Source: Lachnospiraceae bacterium | GTDB taxonomy: Bacteria; Bacillota; Clostridia; Lachnospirales; Lachnospiraceae | DNA length: 64,000 nucleotides | Assembly (NCBI GenBank): GCA_024694055.1 | Contig: JAILKC010000143.1 | Coordinates: forward strand, 1 to 64,000 | Reading direction: 5' to 3' | Shown here: positions 58,622-64,000 of the stretch, in pieces | Position numbering within the stretch: the first letter of the stretch is position 1 | Layout of the letters: each line of letters begins with the position of its first letter | Program-made: the position numbers and the translations under genes | Notes under the pieces: generated by a model | Database searches by the model: none | Told to the model about the DNA's origin: nothing | What the model saw: only the letters and a program-made list of their open reading frames with translations

Positions 58622-59527
58622 CTATTTTCTCAAAAGCTGTTTCTCAAGCTTGCCGAAATCATAATCATTTTGTTCAAACTGGTGGAACATGGTAGCCGGA
58701 GTCTTCTTCTTGGTGGCGGAAGAACTCTTGGCACGAGCCTTACCTGAGGAAGAAGGATCTCCTTCAAAGTCCGAAGTATATGCACGCGCTTTCTTCACGG
58801 AATCTATGTCGTGTTCCGCCCAGTCGATGGCCACTTTGTCCATATATGCAAAACTGTACTTGCCGCGTGAAACACAAAACTGAAGAAGATGGTCTATAAG
58901 TTCCGACGAAAAGCCGAGCTCATCACAGTAGAACATGATGGAACGGATATCGGAAGCACTCAAGGGCTTCTTAAGATATTGTTCCGCTACAAAAATAAGC
59001 TGAGAGGTCTCTTCACGCTGCTTAAATTCTTTGAGGGCAGCAGCGGAATAAGAAGGCTTATGATAGGTCAAAGTCTCATCGGATACAGATGTATCGACCA
59101 TAGCAGATGCCCTGTTGCCCGGGAAATCCACCATAGATGTGATGGACGCGGGAGCTGACACTGCCGCAGGTACCGGTGATACAACCGGTGATATCACGGG
59201 CATGGGTGTTGCTACAGGTGCAACAGCCATGCGTGTAGGTTCGTGCATGCGTATCCCGACTATTCCCCCGTTACTGTCATAGTCAAGAGACATGATGCCC
59301 TTCTTTTCCCAGTAGCGAAGAGCACGACATACGTCCTTCTCCGTATGGTTGAACATATCGGCTATATCACTTATATTGGTGAGCTTCTTGGCGCTGAGCA
59401 TGCGAATAAGGTACAGGTATACCTTGATCTGGCAGTCGTTCGCATCAGCGAGATATTCATCAATGAAAAAATTGGATACTGTGATACTGCCGGGATCACA
59501 GTCTCTGTAAAGCGTTAATTCACACAT
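58622..59527 (-). CDS. DnaD domain primosome protein
   Basis: The 301-residue protein has an N-terminal winged helix (about 20-95: SNFFIDEYLADANDCQIKVYLYLIRM, DIADMFNHTEKDVCRALRYWEKKG). A Pro/Val/Ala-rich linker (about 110-155) follows, then a C-terminal DnaD-like helical domain (FVAEQYLKKPLSASDIRSIMFYCDEL to YSFAYMDKVAIDWAEHDI). This matches DnaD/DnaB primosome proteins of Firmicutes. The ATG at 59527 follows GGGAG by seven bases; a 27-codon longer frame is rejected. The promoter has extended -10 59562-59570. Confidence 0.88.
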   Translation of the reverse strand: MCELTLYRDCDPGSITVSNFFIDEYLADANDCQIKVYLYLIRMLSAKKLTNISDIADMFNHTEKDVCRALRYWEKKGIMSLDYDSNGGIVGIRMHEPTRMAVAPVATPMPVISPVVSPVPAAVSAPASITSMVDFPGNRASAMVDTSVSDETLTYHKPSYSAAALKEFKQREETSQLIFVAEQYLKKPLSASDIRSIMFYCDELGFSSELIDHLLQFCVSRGKYSFAYMDKVAIDWAEHDIDSVKKARAYTSDFEGDPSSSGKARAKSSSATKKKTPATMFHQFEQNDYDFGKLEKQLLRK

Positions 59528-59561
59528 TTCTACTCCCACATAAAGTTTTTCGACAAGATGG

Positions 59562-59570
59562 ATTATAGCA
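59562..59570 (-). promoter_or_regulatory. Extended -10 of the dnaD-dnaI-prs promoter
   Basis: Minus strand TGC-TATAAT; the -35 region is poor, as often seen with extended -10 promoters. It lies between the DnaA boxes and the dnaD start. Confidence 0.6.
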
Positions 59571-59637
59571 TAGACATATCCAAAATAAAATAGGTCCGAA
59601 GCCCGCAAACACTGATAAAACAGGCGTTTTTGGACTA

Positions 59638-59774
59638 TGTGGATTGTGTGGACAATGTGGATATCTTAAAAATGTATCGGGAAAACATCGGTGTTATGCG
59701 AAAAGAAGGAAATAAAAATATCCACAAAAGAAAGTATCACATACGACACTTAAATTTGTGGATAATGTGGATAA
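59638..59774. promoter_or_regulatory. DnaA-box cluster upstream of the primosome operon
   Basis: Three 9-mers abut at 59638-59646 (TGTGGATTG), 59647-59655 (TGTGGACAA) and 59656-59664 (TGTGGATAT). A fourth, reversed one is at 59718-59726 (ATATCCACA). Two perfect TGTGGATAA boxes lie at 59757-59765 and 59766-59774, the second ending just before the murC stop. TGTGGATAA is the complement of the TTATCCACA DnaA consensus. The AT-rich stretch 59665-59750 between them could be an unwinding region. It may be a DnaA-controlled promoter, a titration site or an origin-like element. Confidence 0.75.
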
Positions 59775-61151
59775 TTATAAGCCTAAGAGATTATCTCCGA
59801 CTTTAACGATATCTCCGGCACCCATAGTTATCAACAAGTCGCCGGGAATACATTTTTCCAAACAAAAATTTTCTATCTCGTCAAATGTAGGGAAATAATA
59901 ACATTCGGTACCTAATGTGCGAAGTTCGTTAAGTAGGTCAACGGAGCTGATACCGATAGTATTCTTCTCTCTGGCTGCATATATATCTGCCAAAACAACA
60001 ACATCTGCTATTGACAGAGCTTTGGCGAAATCACTCAAAAATGCCTTAGTCCTTGTATAGGTATGAGGCTGGAATACAACCCAAAGGCGGTTATGTTTGC
60101 AGGCCTTGGCGCTGGTAAGAGTGGTTGCGATCTCCGTGGGATGGTGAGCATAGTCGTCTATTACGGTAACTTCACCTATGCAGCCTTTGTATTCAAAACG
60201 TCTGGCTGTTCCGCCGAAGTCGGATATAAGACGGATCGAAGTGTCTGTAGGTATACCGCAGAGATCACAGCAACAAAGCGCAGCCATGGAATTGGCAACA
60301 TTATGTCTGCCGGGAACCTTAAGACTCACGGTCTTTGTGCCGCCCGGGAAATGTAGCGTGTAGGTGGCATGGCAGAGTTCGTCATAAGTGATGTCGGTGG
60401 CATAATAATCGCAGCTGTCATTGAATCCGAAAGTATATATGTTGCATGGAAGCTCGGATGTGATGGCATCAAGATTGTCTATCTCGCCGTTGATCACCAG
60501 GGATCCGTCCATGGGCAGAAGTGAGGCGAACTCGGTGAACGAATGCCTGATATCGTCTATATCCTTGAAGAAATCCATATGGTCTTCTTCTATATTTAGT
60601 ATCAATGCTATACGTGGGAAAAATGACAGAAAACTGTTGGTGTATTCACATGCCTCCGTTACGAAATACTCGGAATGGCCTATACGTACGTTGCCGCCTA
60701 TGCTGCTTAACATTCCGCCTACGGTCAGGGTAGGATCCATATCGCAGCCTACTAAGATCTCGGATATCATGGACGTAGTCGTGGTCTTGCCGTGAGTACC
60801 TGATATTGCTATGGGCAGACCGAAGTTCTTCATGATCTCACCGAGTAGCTGCGCGCGTGTGAGAGTGGGGATGCCCAATCTTCCTACCTCGACCCACTCC
60901 GGATTGTCCGGATGTATGGCTGCGGTGTATACGAAAAGATCGATATCCGGCGTGATATTGGTCTTGCGCTGGCCGATATATACCTTGATCCCCTTCTCTT
61001 CCAATGAAGAAGTGAGTTCGGATGCTTTCATGTCTGAACCCGAAATCTTAAATCCGCGGCTGTGAAGTATCTCGGCGAGTCCGCTCATGCTTATGCCGCC
61101 TATTCCGCAAAAGAAAACATTAACAGGTTTGTTAAAGTCTATCTGGTACAT
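59775..61151 (-). CDS. murC: UDP-N-acetylmuramate--L-alanine ligase
   Basis: MurC adds L-alanine to UDP-MurNAc in peptidoglycan synthesis. The 458-residue protein has the N-terminal Rossmann part (VFFCGIGGISMSGLAEILHSRGF, GSDMKASEL), P-loop GTHGKTTTTSMI (about residues 116-127), EACEYTNSFLSF, the glycine-rich DFGGTARRFEYKG and IDDYAHHPTEI. Length and order are canonical. The stop touches the DnaA-box cluster. Confidence 0.97.
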   Translation of the reverse strand: MYQIDFNKPVNVFFCGIGGISMSGLAEILHSRGFKISGSDMKASELTSSLEEKGIKVYIGQRKTNITPDIDLFVYTAAIHPDNPEWVEVGRLGIPTLTRAQLLGEIMKNFGLPIAISGTHGKTTTTSMISEILVGCDMDPTLTVGGMLSSIGGNVRIGHSEYFVTEACEYTNSFLSFFPRIALILNIEEDHMDFFKDIDDIRHSFTEFASLLPMDGSLVINGEIDNLDAITSELPCNIYTFGFNDSCDYYATDITYDELCHATYTLHFPGGTKTVSLKVPGRHNVANSMAALCCCDLCGIPTDTSIRLISDFGGTARRFEYKGCIGEVTVIDDYAHHPTEIATTLTSAKACKHNRLWVVFQPHTYTRTKAFLSDFAKALSIADVVVLADIYAAREKNTIGISSVDLLNELRTLGTECYYFPTFDEIENFCLEKCIPGDLLITMGAGDIVKVGDNLLGL

Positions 61152-61281
61152 TTTGTCCTCGTATTCATGATGTATTCCATAATGTTACGTCTAATATTTT
61201 AACGCAAAAAACAGCCAATTACAATTGTATGGAAAATTAACTAAAAATAGTGTTGAATTTCTCTGATTTTTGTAAAAATTA

Positions 61282-61310
61282 TTCACAATTTAGAAGCGAT
61301 ATGCTATAAT
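61282..61310 (+). promoter_or_regulatory. Promoter of the glgC-glgD operon
   Basis: TTCACA (61282-61287), 17 bp, TATAAT (61305-61310) with TGC extended -10, about 30 bases upstream of the glgC leader. The 61152-61281 interval is AT-rich and shows nothing else. Confidence 0.75.
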
Positions 61311-61347
61311 TTCTATACATTTACTTCTTTTAATATGGAGGAAGCGT

Positions 61348-62616
61348 ATGATCAAAAAAGAGATGATAGCTATGCTGCTTGCGGGCGGGCAGGGCAGCAG
61401 ACTAGGGGTATTGACATCCAAGGTTGCCAAACCGGCGGTTTCTTTCGGCGGCAAGTACAGGATCATAGATTTCCCTTTGAGCAACTGTATCAATTCAGGA
61501 GTGGATACGGTCGGAGTTCTTACACAGTACCAGCCCTTGAGACTGAATACACATATCGGTATAGGCATACCGTGGGATTTAGACCGTAATATAGGCGGAG
61601 TTACGATTCTTCCTCCCTATGAGAAGATATCGAATACAGATTGGTACACGGGTACGGCCAATGCCATATATCAGAATATAGATTATATTGACAGCTTTAA
61701 TCCCGAATATGTACTGATCCTTTCCGGCGATCATATATATAAGATGGATTACGAGGTGATGCTTGACTTCCACAAGCAGAACAAGGCGGATTGTACGATA
61801 GCGGTTATGCCTGTTCCCATGGAAGAAGCCAAGCGTTTTGGTATCATGATCACCGATGAGAACAGGAAGATCACGGATTTCGAGGAGAAGCCCGAGAATC
61901 CGAGAAGCAATCTTGCTTCGATGGGTATATACATATTCAACTGGGATGTTCTCAGACAGGCCATGGTGGAGAAGGCACAGGTTCCGGGACTTGACTTTGG
62001 CAAGCATATCATTCCGTATTGCCATGAGAAGGGTTCTCCGATGTACGCATACGAGTTCAATGGATATTGGAAGGATGTCGGTACTCTCAATTCGTACTGG
62101 GAAGCCAATATGGAACTTATCGATATAGTGCCGGAATTCAATCTGTATGAAGAATACTGGAAGATATATACTCACAGCGAGGCACTTCCTCCGCAGTATT
62201 ATGCACCGGGCAGTGTTGTAGAACGCAGTATTGTCGGCGAAGGCAGTGAGATATACGGACAGATATACAATTCGGTGATCGGCTGCGGTGTCACAATCGG
62301 CAGGGGTGCCGTTATCAGAGATTCGATAGTCATGAACAATACCGTCATCGGCGAGGGCTGCGAGCTGTACAAGACGATCGTGGCTGAGAATGTCGATATT
62401 GGTTCGGGCAGCAGGTTCGGTATAGGTGACGAGGTCGAGAATGAGACCGATCCTCATATATACAATCACGGACTTGTGTGCGTGGGCGAGAGAAGTATTA
62501 TTCCTTCGGGTATTACGGTCGGTAAGAATGCATGCATATTCGGAGAGACCGACTTGACAGATTATGAGAATGCGTCACTTGGAAGCGGCAAGACATTGAT
62601 CAAGGCGGAGGATTAG
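61348..62616 (+). CDS. glgC: Glucose-1-phosphate adenylyltransferase
   Basis: GlgC makes ADP-glucose for glycogen. The 422-residue protein has [38 protein letters not shown], the substrate motif [20 protein letters not shown] and a C-terminal beta-helix. The Lys and Arg of the catalytic region are present. GGAGGAAG lies before the ATG. The glgD gene follows two bases later. No other glycogen genes are in the window. Confidence 0.96.
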   Translation: MIKKEMIAMLLAGGQGSRLGVLTSKVAKPAVSFGGKYRIIDFPLSNCINSGVDTVGVLTQYQPLRLNTHIGIGIPWDLDRNIGGVTILPPYEKISNTDWYTGTANAIYQNIDYIDSFNPEYVLILSGDHIYKMDYEVMLDFHKQNKADCTIAVMPVPMEEAKRFGIMITDENRKITDFEEKPENPRSNLASMGIYIFNWDVLRQAMVEKAQVPGLDFGKHIIPYCHEKGSPMYAYEFNGYWKDVGTLNSYWEANMELIDIVPEFNLYEEYWKIYTHSEALPPQYYAPGSVVERSIVGEGSEIYGQIYNSVIGCGVTIGRGAVIRDSIVMNNTVIGEGCELYKTIVAENVDIGSGSRFGIGDEVENETDPHIYNHGLVCVGERSIIPSGITVGKNACIFGETDLTDYENASLGSGKTLIKAED

Positions 62617-62618
62617 AT

Positions 62619-63737
62619 ATGAGAGCGATAGGTATCATACTTGCGGGTGGAAATAATCACCGAATGAAAGAATTGTCCGCCAAGAGGGCGGTAGGAGCCA
62701 TGCCGATAGCCGGCAGTTTCAGAGCGATTGATTTTGCCCTGAGTAACATGTCCAATTCCCATATTCAGAAGGTTGCGGTATTCACACAGTACAATGCGCG
62801 CAGCTTAAATGAGCACCTTAGTTCTTCTAAATGGTGGGATTTCGGTCGTAAGCAGGGTGGACTATTTGTCTTTACTCCTGCGGTCACTGCAGACAACAGC
62901 CTGTGGTTCAGAGGCACGGCAGACGCCATATACCAGAATCTGGACTACCTTAAGTCCAGCCATGAGCCGTACGTGGTTATCGGTTCGGCAGATTGTGTAT
63001 ATAAACTGGACTATAACAGAGTTTTAGAGTATCATATTGAGAAGAAAGCCGATATCACGGTAGTATGCAAGGATATGCCGGCAGATATGAAGGTGGAGAG
63101 ATACGGCACCGTTAAGATGAACGAAGAGTGCAAGATACTTGAGTTCGAGGAAAAACCTATCGTTGCCAAGTCCAACACCATATCATGCGGTATATATGTG
63201 ATAAGGCGCCGACTGCTCATTGAGATGATAGAGAGATGTGCGGAAGAAGACAGATATGACTTTGTCCGTGATGTGCTCATCAGATATAAGGATCAGAAGG
63301 ATATATACGGATACAAGCTCAAGAGTTACTGGAAGAACATCTCTACCATTGAGGACTATTTTGCAGCCAATATGGATTTTCTTGAAGAAGATGTACGAGA
63401 TTACTTCTTTAGGCAATATCCCGAGATATATTCGAAGGTGGATGATCTGCCGCCGGCTAAGTTCAATACCGGTGCACATATATCCAACAGCCTTATAAGC
63501 AGCGGTACCATCGTGAATGGTTCCGTTGAGAATTCAGTGGTCTTCCGTAAGACATTCATAGGCAACAACTGTACCATTAAGAATTCTATTATACTGAATG
63601 ATGTGTATATCGGAGACAATTCATATATAGAGAACTGTATAGTGGAGAGTCATGGTACTGTAAGAGCTAATTCATATCACAAGGGGGAGAATGGTATAGA
63701 GATAGTTCTGGAGAACAGTGACCGCTATGTAATGTAG
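62619..63737 (+). CDS. glgD: Glucose-1-phosphate adenylyltransferase subunit GlgD
   Basis: In Firmicutes GlgD pairs with GlgC as a non-catalytic or regulatory subunit. The 372 residues resemble GlgC but the N-terminal nucleotide loop is changed: ILAGGNNHRMKELSAKRAVGAMPIAGSFRAIDFAL, without the GxGxRL pattern of GlgC. FEEKPIVAKSNTISCGIYVI is retained. The C-terminal beta-helix (GAHISNSLISSGTIVNGSVENS) is present. The altered loop fits reduced catalysis. It is translated directly after glgC. Confidence 0.95.
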   Translation: MRAIGIILAGGNNHRMKELSAKRAVGAMPIAGSFRAIDFALSNMSNSHIQKVAVFTQYNARSLNEHLSSSKWWDFGRKQGGLFVFTPAVTADNSLWFRGTADAIYQNLDYLKSSHEPYVVIGSADCVYKLDYNRVLEYHIEKKADITVVCKDMPADMKVERYGTVKMNEECKILEFEEKPIVAKSNTISCGIYVIRRRLLIEMIERCAEEDRYDFVRDVLIRYKDQKDIYGYKLKSYWKNISTIEDYFAANMDFLEEDVRDYFFRQYPEIYSKVDDLPPAKFNTGAHISNSLISSGTIVNGSVENSVVFRKTFIGNNCTIKNSIILNDVYIGDNSYIENCIVESHGTVRANSYHKGENGIEIVLENSDRYVM

Positions 63738-63786
63738 CGCCATAGTGCAGGTTTAGGGTCAACATGTCACAATTGGAGGTGCTGTT

Positions 63787-64000
63787 ATGGAAATCACTAA
63801 TGTTAGAGTGCGTAAGATCGCCAAAGAAGGCAAGATGAAGGCGGTCGCATCTGTCACTTTGGATGATGAGTTTGTTGTACATGACATCAAAGTCATCGAA
63901 GGAGATAAGGGACTGTTCATTGCCATGCCGAGCAAGAAGGCTACCGACGGAGAGTATAGGGATATAGCTCATCCCATCAATTCTTCGGTGCGCGAGAGAT
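63787..64000 (+). CDS. spoVG: SpoVG family regulator (C-terminus beyond window)
   Basis: The 71 visible residues start [39 protein letters not shown], followed by [10 protein letters not shown], the SpoVG signature. SpoVG is a nucleic-acid-binding regulator of septation, sporulation and virulence genes in Gram-positive bacteria. GGAGGTG precedes the ATG. The gene runs off the right edge, and the stop is not seen. Confidence 0.93.
   Translation, partial: MEITNVRVRKIAKEGKMKAVASVTLDDEFVVHDIKVIEGDKGLFIAMPSKKATDGEYRDIAHPINSSVRER

Overview
The window is a contiguous piece of a Clostridia chromosome, most likely from a Lachnospiraceae (Butyrivibrio/Roseburia-like) bacterium. The evidence is moderate G+C with many ATA/TAT stretches, strong Shine-Dalgarno sites with occasional TTG or GTG starts, and a GlgC/GlgD pair. 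It also carries IreB, a YrzB-like protein and a CIRCE-controlled hrcA-grpE-dnaK-dnaJ operon, plus motility-linked genes (a chemotaxis receptor and a YjfB protein) and a DUF6465-like Lys/Ala-rich protein. Most of the window is conserved housekeeping sequence. No rRNA, CRISPR array, insertion sequence or prophage was seen.

Layout. 1-4.6 kb (minus): gdpP-rplI-dnaB (dnaB runs off the left edge) and mecA. 4.6-5.2 kb: a gene-free stretch with a consensus promoter and a candidate ~286-nt structured RNA. 5.2-11.2 kb (plus): a GH18 glycosidase, prmA, rsmE, cysteine desulfurase and thiI. 11.2-19.1 kb: an HPr-like protein without the active histidine, then mtaB, ireB, ruvX, yrzB-like, RNase J, an MltG-like fragment, trmR and type III glutamine synthetase, followed by a tRNA-Gln(CUG) gene. 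19.3-23 kb: a variable segment of hydrolases, a TetR regulator with a probable operator, and a Cys-rich lipoprotein. 23-28.6 kb: a U32 protein (TrhP-like), Nudix hydrolase, LacI regulator, CPBP protease, CvfB-like protein and acyl-ACP thioesterase with a structured leader. 28.8-36.2 kb: chemotaxis receptor, YjfB, lipid flippase, DUF3048 lipoprotein, cobS and an aminotransferase. 36.2-42.1 kb: histone-like protein and the heat-shock operon. 42.1-46.5 kb: sua5, rpiB, upp, dCMP deaminase, SleB-like hydrolase and a DUF402 protein. 46.5-53.7 kb: a complete F-type ATP synthase operon. 53.7-61.2 kb: a large membrane-anchored protein of unknown function, then prs, dnaI-like, dnaD-like and murC on the minus strand. 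61.3-64 kb: glgC, glgD and the start of spoVG.

How genes work together. Cysteine desulfurase and ThiI supply s4U in tRNA; TrhP-like and TrmR are the two steps of wobble-uridine mo5U synthesis. RplI/DnaB and DnaD/DnaI-like link to replication. GlgC and GlgD make ADP-glucose. The ATP synthase c subunit has the residue set of sodium-binding rings.

Strongest leads: (1) the structured RNA at 4731-5016, closed by a 17-bp stem with wobble pairs and starting at a consensus promoter; (2) six DnaA-box-like 9-mers, five of them abutting, between murC and the dnaD-dnaI-prs operon; (3) a pseudoknot-capable leader upstream of the acyl-ACP thioesterase; (4) the Na+-type c subunit; (5) a C39-peptidase-like domain that appears to lack both catalytic residues. 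All positions come from reading the sequence; no database search was possible.
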